Below are positions 1 through 5,833 of a DNA stretch of 7,790 nucleotides, piece after piece; position 1 is the stretch's first letter; the number at the start of each line of letters is the position of its first letter. The notes beneath the pieces are model-generated. The model worked only from the letters and a program-made list of their open reading frames with translations, searched no databases and was not told the origin of the DNA. Origin of the DNA: Adhaeribacter sp. GTDB taxonomy: Bacteria > Bacteroidota > Bacteroidia > Cytophagales > Hymenobacteraceae. The position numbers were made by a program, and so were the translations under genes. The stretch is from the NCBI GenBank assembly GCA_028288395.1, contig JAQBNV010000216.1:1-7790 (forward strand). Reading direction: 5' to 3'.

Positions 1-849
1 TTTTATTTGGCCTTCCCGTTCCTGCAGCGAAGCCCCGATCCCTTCCAAACGGCCGGTCATTTCAATATCGAAAGAAGCTTTATCTTCCGGAGCGAAATAT
101 TCGGTGTGGGGATCATAAGTATTCGTAATAGCATTCATATACAACGAGAACTGGTCCTCCTTGGTAGATTGAGCCAGACGGCGATAAAAGTCTTCGTACG
201 TTTTGGTGATTTTTTTACGAGCATCCACTTCCATTTGCGCAAAAGTTTTGGCGGTTTCTTTCGTATCCCCCCGTTCTTTGGCTTTCTCCTGGATATCCAT
301 TATTTCCGACAGTTGACCTAAAGTCTGGTACTTCAGGTATTTCCGCCAGGCTTCTTTTAAAGCTGCTTTGTCGGTTGGCCGGGCAATTTTTTCCGGATCA
401 GTTTCGATAGCCTCTTCTTTTTCAAAATCAAAAGGCTTAGCTAATATTTCTTTGTAATAACCGGAGGTTTCCTTGATTCGTTCGTTATAAACCTGGCTCG
501 CCTGCTCAAAAAAATCGTGCGTGCCCCGTTTCACCTGGTCATCGATTTGGAGCTGGTGTTTTTTAAGTGCAGTTACGTCGGCTTCGGTTAAAAACTTTTT
601 GTTTACATCCAGCCGTTTCAGGTAAAGATCAAATACTTTTTTGGAAAAATTGTCATCTACCTTTTCCGGCTGAAAGTGGGCGCTGTTTAATCCCTGCATT
701 ACAACTTTCAGCAAAACCGTATTTTTATCAACTACGCCGGTAGGCGTATCGATAACTAATGGGGATTTGTAAAGCTTGACTGATGCCAAAATGCCAGCGG
801 TTAGCAAAACAGCTATATATATTAATATTTTTGGTCTAAAGGAAAACAT
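1..849 (-). CDS. prc: Tail-specific (carboxy-terminal processing) protease, S41 family, N-terminal part
   Basis: This is the first 283 residues of a periplasmic serine protease of the Prc/Tsp type, which trims or degrades envelope proteins from their C-terminal ends. The ATG at 849-847 opens a frame without a stop down to base 1, so the rest lies outside the window. Residues about 8-26 form a hydrophobic signal or anchor segment after a basic start (MFSFRPK). Residues about 45-240 are charged and helical, as in the N-terminal domain of tail-specific proteases. The stretch 'YDPHTEYFAPEDK' (245-257), followed by 'GRLEGIGASL' (266-275), is the family's characteristic entry into the PDZ domain. 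The catalytic Ser/Lys region would be encoded beyond the left edge and cannot be checked. A TAnnTTTG box lies about 37 bases upstream of the start. The family call is firm; the gene symbol is by family resemblance. Confidence 0.9.
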   Translation of the reverse strand, partial: MFSFRPKILIYIAVLLTAGILASVKLYKSPLVIDTPTGVVDKNTVLLKVVMQGLNSAHFQPEKVDDNFSKKVFDLYLKRLDVNKKFLTEADVTALKKHQLQIDDQVKRGTHDFFEQASQVYNERIKETSGYYKEILAKPFDFEKEEAIETDPEKIARPTDKAALKEAWRKYLKYQTLGQLSEIMDIQEKAKERGDTKETAKTFAQMEVDARKKITKTYEDFYRRLAQSTKEDQFSLYMNAITNTYDPHTEYFAPEDKASFDIEMTGRLEGIGASLQEREGQIK

Positions 850-1128
850 ACTATTAAATTATAATAATTAGTACTGGTTTATAAACAAAAGTAGTGCCTA
901 ATATTTAATCTGGCAGCTGTTGAAATATGTACGATATTTTTAAAAATTCGGGGGTAATTATCCCATTTTCCTGCTGAATAAAATATTTCCAATATTGCCC
1001 GCACCTGGCCCAGAAATTAGATTTTACCCTTGGTTTATGGCCTTCTCTAATGCTGCCGGCAGTTAAGGCGGAGTTAAGTTAGAAAGAAATATTTATTTTA
1101 TTTACTAACGACCAATAATTAACCTAAT
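850..1128. other. Intergenic spacer without a recognisable gene
   Basis: This AT-rich spacer lies between the end of the anti-sigma gene and the start of the protease gene, both on the minus strand. It holds the candidate protease promoter box. It also has a perfect 10-bp palindrome CTGCCGGCAG (1053-1062) and a 7-bp direct repeat AGTTAAG (1061-1067 and 1072-1078) spaced 11 bp. I see no convincing open frame, RNA gene or terminator with a T-tract. The function of the palindrome is unknown. Confidence 0.5.
886..893 (-). promoter_or_regulatory. Candidate -7 promoter box for the tail-specific protease gene
   Basis: Read on the minus strand the bases are TACTTTTG, a full match to the Bacteroidota -7 consensus TAnnTTTG. 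It would place the transcript start about 30 bases ahead of the protease ATG. I see no clear TTG-type -33 element at the expected distance, so the call rests on one short box. Confidence 0.4.
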
Positions 1129-1815
1129 TTAATCTGTTAACCGGAAGGGAATGCGAATTGTTATAGATTCGGCAACGTTATTTTGTCCCCGCCGTGCGGG
1201 AATCCAGGCCGGCCCTTCTTTAATTAAGCGAATTGCTTCCTGGTTTAATTCAGGTGTTATGCCTTTTATTATCTGCAAGTCCGAGATGGTACTGTCTGGC
1301 TTAACCAAAAAAGAAACTTCAATAGTTCCGGATATGCCAAATTGTCGGGCTTGGTCTGGGTAGCGGAGATTACGCTGGAGATATTGATGATACCCGGACT
1401 GGCCTGATACGGGCTGGGCGGGAGAATATTCCGCTACCGTGGTGGGTGGCGGTGGGGTAGCTTTATGAACTTGTTTTACCTGAAACCAAACCAACAGGGC
1501 AGCCAGAATTACGATAAAAAATACGGCCGTGGTTATGCCCCAATTTTTGAGATGTTGCAAGATCTGGTTTGGATGCCGCTGCGAGGAGCGGCTTTTCAGG
1601 TGATAATTTATTTCGAATAACTGGCGTTTACTTTTCGCTTTTGACGAAAGGCCATACCCGGTCAACGCATCTGTGCAAAGCACACAGTTTAATAAATGCA
1701 ACTCTACTTCGTGGCGTTCGGCAACAGTTAACTGGTTTTCCAAGTATTGGTACATAACATCTGCCGACAGATGTTTATCCGGTAAAGTAGAAACCGACAG
1801 ATAATTATCTTTCAT
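1129..1815 (-). CDS. Membrane anti-sigma factor fused to a TonB C-terminal domain
   Basis: This is a 228-residue protein with three parts. Residues about 15-60 resemble an anti-sigma zinc-finger domain: the signature H40-x3-C44-x2-C47 is present, and such domains bind an ECF sigma factor in the cytoplasm. Residues about 94-112 (ITTAVFFIVILAALLVWFQ) are a single membrane span. A short proline-rich linker (about 120-136, with PPPP) leads to a TonB C-terminal-like domain at about 142-226. That domain has the hallmark 'NLRYPDQAR', a G-x-x-G-x-(I/V) strand, 'EAIRLIKEGPAWIPARRG' and a closing 'IRIPFRL'. The topology puts the zinc finger inside and the TonB domain in the periplasm. Its ATG lies inside the last codons of the sigma factor gene, so the two are one operon and probably translationally coupled. 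The protein is too short to span the periplasm like a normal TonB, so it is more likely a regulator than an energy transducer. Sigma binding is inferred from position and the zinc motif. Confidence 0.85.
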   Translation of the reverse strand: MKDNYLSVSTLPDKHLSADVMYQYLENQLTVAERHEVELHLLNCVLCTDALTGYGLSSKAKSKRQLFEINYHLKSRSSQRHPNQILQHLKNWGITTAVFFIVILAALLVWFQVKQVHKATPPPPTTVAEYSPAQPVSGQSGYHQYLQRNLRYPDQARQFGISGTIEVSFLVKPDSTISDLQIIKGITPELNQEAIRLIKEGPAWIPARRGQNNVAESITIRIPFRLTD

Positions 1816-2389
1816 GGTGCTTTTGCAGGTAAATTTTCAAATTTCGCTTACCATTTTGAATATAGCTCTTTACCTTATTTAAATCGTAGCCCGTATTTTC
1901 AGTTATTTCCTGGTAGCATTTTTTTTGCAGGTAAAAGAGTTCGATGCAAATGCGCTGTTCTTCCGGTATCTGATAAAGGCCTTGCTCCAACAAATTGAAT
2001 TGTTCTTCCTGTTGTAAAGCGGCTTCCTCCGACGATTCTTCGGCCAATATATTTAACTCCGACCATTCCGGGCTTACCAATTTGCCGGTCCGGGATTTAC
2101 GTCCCCGCAAAATCATCAGGCAATAATTTTTGGTTAATACGTAAAGCCAGTTTTCAAATTTTAATACCTCCTGAGACCGGAGCGCCGGCAATATTTTTTC
2201 GAACAACTGCATCACAGCATCTTTGCTGTCTTCCTCATCTTTCAGGTATTTGAGACAGATACCATAAACCAAATGCGTATACCGCTGGTAAAGCTCAGCC
2301 GCAAAAGTCAGATCTGCCGTAGCCCGGTACTGACGGATCAGTTCATCGTCGGAGTGGTAAGATTGCGGTTTTTTACGGCGGTTAAACAT
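1805..2389 (-). CDS. ECF-type RNA polymerase sigma factor
   Basis: This 194-residue protein directs RNA polymerase to a specific promoter set. Region 2 covers about residues 29-96: 'LYQRYTHLVYGICLKYLKD' matches the helix that binds core polymerase, and 'FENWLYVLTKNYCLMILR' the part that contacts and melts the -10 element. Region 4 covers about 137-187: 'LYQIPEEQRICIELFYLQ', then a helix-turn-helix 'SYQEIT'-like segment (here CYQEITENTGYDLNKVKSYI) and 'NGKRNLK', typical of Bacteroidota ECF factors. A charged linker rich in Glu joins them. The length is normal for the family. The ATG at 2389-2387 was chosen because it is the first in frame and gives a complete region 2 with a short basic lead (MFNRRKK). 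The stop lies 11 bases into the anti-sigma gene, and tonB is transcribed the opposite way from the shared 158-base spacer. Target genes are unknown; autoregulation is common in such systems and is an inference here. Confidence 0.93.
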   Translation of the reverse strand: MFNRRKKPQSYHSDDELIRQYRATADLTFAAELYQRYTHLVYGICLKYLKDEEDSKDAVMQLFEKILPALRSQEVLKFENWLYVLTKNYCLMILRGRKSRTGKLVSPEWSELNILAEESSEEAALQQEEQFNLLEQGLYQIPEEQRICIELFYLQKKCYQEITENTGYDLNKVKSYIQNGKRNLKIYLQKHHER

Positions 2390-2408
2390 ACTTATTTAAT
2401 AGATGCAG

Positions 2409-2416
2409 CAAAATTA
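2409..2416 (-). promoter_or_regulatory. Candidate -7 promoter box for the sigma/anti-sigma operon
   Basis: On the minus strand the bases read TAATTTTG, matching the Bacteroidota TAnnTTTG consensus. It sits 20 bases ahead of the sigma factor ATG, leaving a short leader of roughly 13 bases. No clear -33 TTG is visible; the upstream bases (2430-2443) instead form an imperfect AT-rich palindrome, GTTAAAATTTAAAC. Confidence 0.35.
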
Positions 2417-2458
2417 AGATTCCATAAAAGTTAAAATTTAAACATTTATTGTGGATTA

Positions 2459-2486
2459 TATATGTAACCGGCATCATTTACATATA
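2459..2486. promoter_or_regulatory. Perfect 9-10-9 inverted repeat, candidate operator between sigma and tonB genes
   Basis: TATATGTAA (2459-2467) and its exact reverse complement TTACATATA (2478-2486) flank a 10-base spacer. The arm centres are 19 bp apart, a little under two helical turns, which suits a dimeric DNA-binding protein. The repeat lies about 43 bases upstream of the candidate sigma promoter box and 61 bases upstream of the tonB ATG, so one bound protein could affect both directions. There is no T-tract and the arms are AT-only apart from one G/C pair, so it is not a terminator. Downstream on the tonB side, TTG (2513) and TAAATTGG (2531-2538) vaguely resemble promoter elements but are badly spaced. 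The binding protein is unknown. Confidence 0.45.
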
Positions 2487-2547
2487 GAAGCTCTTCTGCA
2501 GAGAATCCTTCCTTGTTAAATTATATAACTTAAATTGGCTAATTACC

Positions 2548-3363
2548 ATGGAAACAGGATTTTTATCTGTTGCCTCCCTGGACGATATTGTCTTTGAAGG
2601 CAGAAATAAAGCGTATGGCGCTTATGTACTCCGGCAGGAATATCCAGTACAGGTGTTAAAGGCAGCCGCCATCTCTATGTTAAGCGTTTTTTTATTTTTG
2701 ATCTGGCTGGTTGCTTTTGGGCCGGAAGTTCCACTTCCGGATGATACTAGAAATTCAGAATTAAAAGATCACTCCCATACCTTATTACCCGAACCCTATA
2801 TTCCGGCATCCCCACCAGCCAGGGCGATGGAAGCAGAACCAGCGGGTGTTGCCCCAACTGTCGCCACCAGAGCCTTTCGGCAGATAAAAATTGTATCGGA
2901 TTTGACTCCGGTGGTAAACGATATTCCAAGCCAGTCGGATTTTACGCAAGCTGATCCGGGTTTGGTAACAGCTACGGGTGAAATACCAGGTACGGCTGCC
3001 CCGGAAACAACCGTTAATCTTGGCGCCGGAAACGGCACTGAAACCAGCCAGCCTTTTGAGGTGGTAGAAAAAATGCCGGAATTTCCGGATGGGCAGAGTG
3101 CCATGTATAAATTTATTAACAAGCACCTCCGCTACCCTCCGGAAGCCCAAAACCAAGGCTTGGAAGGAAATGTAATTTTGACTTTTGTGATCAGTGCTAC
3201 CGGCGAAATATCCGAAATAAAAATATTGCAGGATATAGGGGGAGGTGCCGGGGAAGAGGCCCAAAGAGTGGTAAGGATGATGCCCAGCTGGCGGCCCGGC
3301 TTCCAGCACCAGCGCGCCGTGCCGGTACGTTTTACCCTGCCAATCCGGTTCCGGATGAATTAA
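2548..3363 (+). CDS. tonB: TonB family energy transducer
   Basis: This 271-residue protein should pass energy from an inner-membrane ExbB/ExbD complex to outer-membrane transporters. The N-terminus 'SLDDIVFEGRNKAYGAYVLR' (10-29) is typical of Bacteroidota TonB proteins and fixes the ATG at 2548. A membrane span follows at about 37-57. Residues about 60-165 are a variable, moderately proline-rich periplasmic linker. The TonB C-terminal domain runs from about 170 to 270: 'EKMPEFPDG', 'INKHLRYPPEA', 'GLEGNVILTFVISATGEI', 'MMPSWRPG' and the closing 'PVRFTLPIRFRMN'. It is divergent from the sigma/anti-sigma operon, and its C-terminal domain is recognisably related to the one on the anti-sigma protein. 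No exbB, exbD or TonB-dependent receptor gene is in the window, so its transporter partner is unknown. A strong hairpin terminator follows 14 bases after the stop. The family call is firm; the specific substrate cannot be stated. Confidence 0.92.
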   Translation: METGFLSVASLDDIVFEGRNKAYGAYVLRQEYPVQVLKAAAISMLSVFLFLIWLVAFGPEVPLPDDTRNSELKDHSHTLLPEPYIPASPPARAMEAEPAGVAPTVATRAFRQIKIVSDLTPVVNDIPSQSDFTQADPGLVTATGEIPGTAAPETTVNLGAGNGTETSQPFEVVEKMPEFPDGQSAMYKFINKHLRYPPEAQNQGLEGNVILTFVISATGEISEIKILQDIGGGAGEEAQRVVRMMPSWRPGFQHQRAVPVRFTLPIRFRMN

Positions 3364-3377
3364 GGTTTACAAATTGG

Positions 3378-3442
3378 AAATGATAATAAAGCAAAAAGCC
3401 CTGTCGGGGTTAACGACAGGGCTTTTTGCTTTATTATCATTT
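3378..3442. terminator. Bidirectional intrinsic terminator with a perfect 29-bp stem
   Basis: Bases 3378-3406 and 3414-3442 are exact reverse complements around a 7-base loop (GGGTTAA). The inner part is GC-rich (AGCCCTGTCG), followed outward by A5/T5 and then AT-rich sequence, so each strand reads as a GC hairpin followed by a T-tract. It lies 14 bases after the tonB stop and only 3 bases from the stop of the convergent stress-protein gene, so it can serve both. The outer AT part makes the full stem longer than termination needs. Confidence 0.9.
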
Positions 3443-3445
3443 ATA

Positions 3446-4186
3446 TTAACGGTAAATACTTTCACCGTTGCTGTTGCGCCATTCGTTTTCCAGATAAGTG
3501 GCATCCTCATCATTACGGGGATGAACACCCATTACAATACCACCTTCTTTCACGCCACTTTCATATTCTTTGGCCCGGTCTTCCGGAATACCGGAACCCA
3601 CTAACGCGCCTAGTAAACCACCGGTTAATCCACCTGCCCCGGCACCAGCTAAGCCAGCGGCTAACGGACCAGCTACTATTAAACCTAATCCTGGAATAGC
3701 AACGGAAGTACCGATAGCGGCCACCGCTCCTACAATGGCACCTAAAGTACCACCAATAGCCGAACCGGCACCGGCACCTTCGAGCGCTTTGTCACCCAAA
3801 TCAGTATCGGCGGAATTGTCGCCAAAATGCTTTTTACGGGTATCATCAGACATAACCAGGTTTACATCATCTTTAGAATAACCCCGGCTATGCAAAGAAT
3901 TGTAAGCCCGTTCAGCACTTTGCCGATCCCGGAACATTCCGGTCATCATGCGCGAAGTTCCGCTGGTGTGGCCTGATGTAGAACTGCCTGAATCCGATAG
4001 AGAACTACCTAAACCTGCCAGAGAACTGCTACCGGCATTGCTGGTACTATCGTAATCAGTACCACCTAGGTTGGTAGAACGGTTGCTGTCGGATGAACCA
4101 GTGTTGAAATTGCTGTTGTTATTGTTATTTGCATTGTTTTGATTGTCAAAACCACTATCTGAATTAGCACCTGTGATATTTTCCAT
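3446..4186 (-). CDS. General stress protein-like, YflT/GSP17M domain with glycine-zipper core
   Basis: This 246-residue protein has three distinct zones. Residues 1-78 are low-complexity, rich in Asn, Ser, Gly and Asp, with an Asn run at 20-24, and are probably disordered. Residues about 80-120 ('MMTGMFRDRQSAERAYNSL' to 'GYSKDDVNLVMSDDTRKKHF') resemble the YflT/general stress protein 17M domain, which has a start like 'VGVF-d-r-sAe-A' and 'Ddi-lvms-d'. Residues about 136-199 are a Gly/Ala-rich hydrophobic stretch with GxxxG-like spacing ('GSAIGGTLGAIVGAVAAIGT', 'GPLAAGLAGAGAGGLTGGLL'), split by 'PGLGLIVAGP'. The end, 'GIPEDRAKEYESGVKEGGIV', is the usual close of this family. There is no N-terminal signal peptide. 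Its biochemical role is unknown; stress association is from family resemblance only. It is convergent with tonB, shares the hairpin terminator, and is separated from proline dehydrogenase by a 300-base spacer, so it probably has its own promoter. Confidence 0.8.
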   Translation of the reverse strand: MENITGANSDSGFDNQNNANNNNNSNFNTGSSDSNRSTNLGGTDYDSTSNAGSSSLAGLGSSLSDSGSSTSGHTSGTSRMMTGMFRDRQSAERAYNSLHSRGYSKDDVNLVMSDDTRKKHFGDNSADTDLGDKALEGAGAGSAIGGTLGAIVGAVAAIGTSVAIPGLGLIVAGPLAAGLAGAGAGGLTGGLLGALVGSGIPEDRAKEYESGVKEGGIVMGVHPRNDEDATYLENEWRNSNGESIYR

Positions 4187-4486
4187 AGTTGTTATTTTTA
4201 AGTTTTAAGGTTTGATATTTCCGCCCGTTTTAATACCCGGAGGATTTAAACATAAACGATTCGACCATGAATTAGTTACAAATACGGGTGTGCTTCTACA
4301 AATACGGATAGTAAAATTATATTGGAATAATGAGGAGAATGTCGAAATAAATTTGATAATATTCAACCAGAAGTGTCTAATGAGGGGTTTAGTTCGATAT
4401 TTTTAAATTAAACTCTTACTATATTAATTTTTAAATAAAATAGCAGGCCGGTTTTATTATAAATGTCAGTATGGTGGCTGGTATTT
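4187..4486. other. 300-base intergenic region upstream of the stress-protein gene
   Basis: This AT-rich region lies between proline dehydrogenase and the stress-protein gene, both on the minus strand. It should hold the promoter of the latter, but I find no full TAnnTTTG match in that direction. Its clearest structure is an exact 11-bp direct repeat (listed separately). I see no hairpin with a T-tract after the proline dehydrogenase stop. The only open frame, on the plus strand at 4212-4406, has no recognisable protein features and a non-ATG start. Confidence 0.5.
4277..4307. repeat. Two 11-bp direct repeats spaced exactly 20 bp
   Basis: TACAAATACGG occurs at 4277-4287 and again at 4297-4307, start to start 20 bp, close to two helical turns. 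The repeats lie 91-121 bases upstream of the stress-protein ATG and read CCGTATTTGTA towards that gene. Such spacing suits two protein subunits on one DNA face. It could be an activator site, or a pair of degenerate -33/-7 elements, since each copy contains TTTG on the minus strand. Confidence 0.4.
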
Positions 4487-5683
4487 TTACTTAGTCTGAT
4501 TTTTTTCGTTTTTCCGCCGCTCCATTTCCTTTTTTATCAAATTAAATTCACGGCTGCTCTGGCCGGCTATGGCGGTGTTTTCGTCGGCGCGACGTAGCAA
4601 ATAGGGCATAACTGCTTCTACTGGTCCGTAGGGGACATATTTAGCTACATTATAGCCGGCGTCTGCCAGGTTATAAGATAAATTATCGCTCATACCATAC
4701 AACTGAGCAAAATATACCCGCGGATCATTGGGCGATATTTTATGTTTTTCCATCAAACGCAGCAGCAGATAGCAACTTTGTTCGTTATGTGTACCAGCGC
4801 AAAAAGCTATCTGGTCCAGGTGGTCGAGGCAGAATTCCAGGGCTTCATTGAAAAGCTTATCGGTGGCTGCTTTGTTTGGGTTAAGCGGGTTAGGATATCC
4901 TTGTTCGTGAGCTACCCGGGCTTCTTTTTCGAGGTAAGCGCCCCGCACCAATTTGGCACCTAACTTATAACCAGAGCGCACTGCTTCCTGGTAATCCTGT
5001 TGCAAAACCTCTAACCGGTCCTGGCGGTAAAGTTGGTAGGTATTGTAAACAATGGCGGTATCCTGGTTATAGCGCGTCATCATATCAATCGCCAACTGGT
5101 CGATGGTTTCCTGAAACCAGCTTTCTTCGGCATCAATAAACACCCGCACGCCATATTGGTGAGCTCTTTTGCAGATGGTAATCACGCGCGTATAGGCCCG
5201 GTTAAAAGCTTTTTCTTCGGCCTCGGTCAGTTTAATTTTTTCCTGTACTTTCTTCAGAATATTGCCGTCGGCCAGACCCGTTATTTTAAAAACCGAAAAA
5301 GGAATATTTTCGGAACGGTGGGCTTTTTCAATGGTAGCCAGAATTTCTTTATAAGTAGCATCAAAGCTTTTTTCGTCATTTTCACCTTCTACCGAATAAT
5401 CCAGGATGGTGCCAATACGGGCCGCCGCCAGTTTCTTGATAGCTTCGTTGCATTCCAGCAGGTTTTCGCCGCCGCAAAAATGACTGAAAATAGTGGGTTT
5501 AATGAGAAATTTAACGGGTAAATTCCAGCGGAAAGCTTTGCGCACCAGTTTTCCACCAGTTTTAACCAGAAAATTATTATTCATGGTGGCAAATAGGGTA
5601 TACATCATAAAAAGTTCTGCATCCGATTTATTTGCAAAAGCAATAGCAGTATTATCGAAAGAAATTGATTTCGCAGGAGTCAT
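4487..5683 (-). CDS. Proline dehydrogenase, stand-alone (PRODH)
   Basis: This 398-residue flavoenzyme oxidises L-proline to 1-pyrroline-5-carboxylate and passes electrons to the quinone pool, the first step of proline breakdown. The FAD-binding barrel shows its landmarks in order: 'TILDYSVEGE' (92-101), 'VFIDAEESWF' (181-190), 'KLVRGAYLEKE' (244-254), 'AGTHNEQS' (296-303), 'QLYGMSDNLS' (327-336) and 'YVPYGPVEAVMPYLLRRADE' (349-368). In this family the two arginines of the last motif (364, 365) bind the proline carboxylate. There is no aldehyde dehydrogenase or DNA-binding domain, so it is the monofunctional type, of normal length. The tail is very basic (KKEMERRKNEKNQTK). The ATG at 5683-5681 fits the family start and follows a TAnnTTTG box by 20 bases. 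No pyrroline-5-carboxylate dehydrogenase gene lies beside it. It is divergent from aroB. Confidence 0.94.
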   Translation of the reverse strand: MTPAKSISFDNTAIAFANKSDAELFMMYTLFATMNNNFLVKTGGKLVRKAFRWNLPVKFLIKPTIFSHFCGGENLLECNEAIKKLAAARIGTILDYSVEGENDEKSFDATYKEILATIEKAHRSENIPFSVFKITGLADGNILKKVQEKIKLTEAEEKAFNRAYTRVITICKRAHQYGVRVFIDAEESWFQETIDQLAIDMMTRYNQDTAIVYNTYQLYRQDRLEVLQQDYQEAVRSGYKLGAKLVRGAYLEKEARVAHEQGYPNPLNPNKAATDKLFNEALEFCLDHLDQIAFCAGTHNEQSCYLLLRLMEKHKISPNDPRVYFAQLYGMSDNLSYNLADAGYNVAKYVPYGPVEAVMPYLLRRADENTAIAGQSSREFNLIKKEMERRKNEKNQTK

Positions 5684-5703
5684 GCAGTTCTGAATTTTGG
5701 GCC

Positions 5704-5711
5704 CAAAGATA
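5704..5711 (-). promoter_or_regulatory. Candidate -7 promoter box for proline dehydrogenase
   Basis: The minus strand reads TATCTTTG, a full match to TAnnTTTG, 20 bases ahead of the proline dehydrogenase ATG. The spacing to the start is nearly the same as for the sigma factor gene. A clear -33 TTG is not seen. Confidence 0.4.
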
Positions 5712-5786
5712 ATTAACCCCGGATATTTTAACGCTACTTTAAGTAATTAAGCAGGGGTAGTGCGGTACTAATCTGGTATAACTTAA

Positions 5787-5818
5787 ACCGCCGGCGGTGG
5801 TTAGAGGTTTCAAAACCT
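5787..5818. repeat. Two adjacent dyads in the divergent PRODH/aroB spacer
   Basis: ACCGCCGGCGGT (5787-5798) is a perfect 12-bp palindrome. It is followed by AGGTTT-CA-AAACCT (5805-5818), a perfect 6-bp inverted repeat with a 2-base spacer. The two centres are 19 bp apart and lie just upstream of the aroB start. There is no upstream gene to terminate on the plus strand and no T-tract, so operator sites are more likely than a terminator. No binding protein is known to me. Confidence 0.35.
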
Positions 5819-5833
5819 AAAGCGGATTAATAT

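Noticed and set aside
1053..1062. CTGCCGGCAG as a terminator stem for the anti-sigma operon
   Set aside because: The self-complementary 10-mer leaves no room for a loop, and no T-tract follows on the minus strand.
2785..3309. Long open frame (174 codons) antisense to tonB
   Set aside because: It lies wholly within tonB on the opposite strand. Its product is rich in Gly, His, Tyr and Phe without any domain, while the plus-strand frame has clear TonB motifs along its length.
3374..3604. 76-codon plus-strand frame after tonB with a hydrophobic segment
   Set aside because: It runs through the hairpin terminator and into the stress-protein gene on the other strand; the hydrophobic stretch comes from the terminator stem's T-rich sequence.
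4212..4406. Small open frame in the 300-base spacer
   Set aside because: It has a non-ATG start, no recognisable domain or signal, an AT-driven composition and no promoter; it may be chance.
4400..4486. Terminator after proline dehydrogenase
   Set aside because: AT-rich with T-runs, but I could not find a GC-rich hairpin ahead of them.
5033..5521. 162-codon open frame on the plus strand inside proline dehydrogenase
   Set aside because: It is a shadow of a gene with strong family motifs; the product is Phe-rich with no recognisable features.
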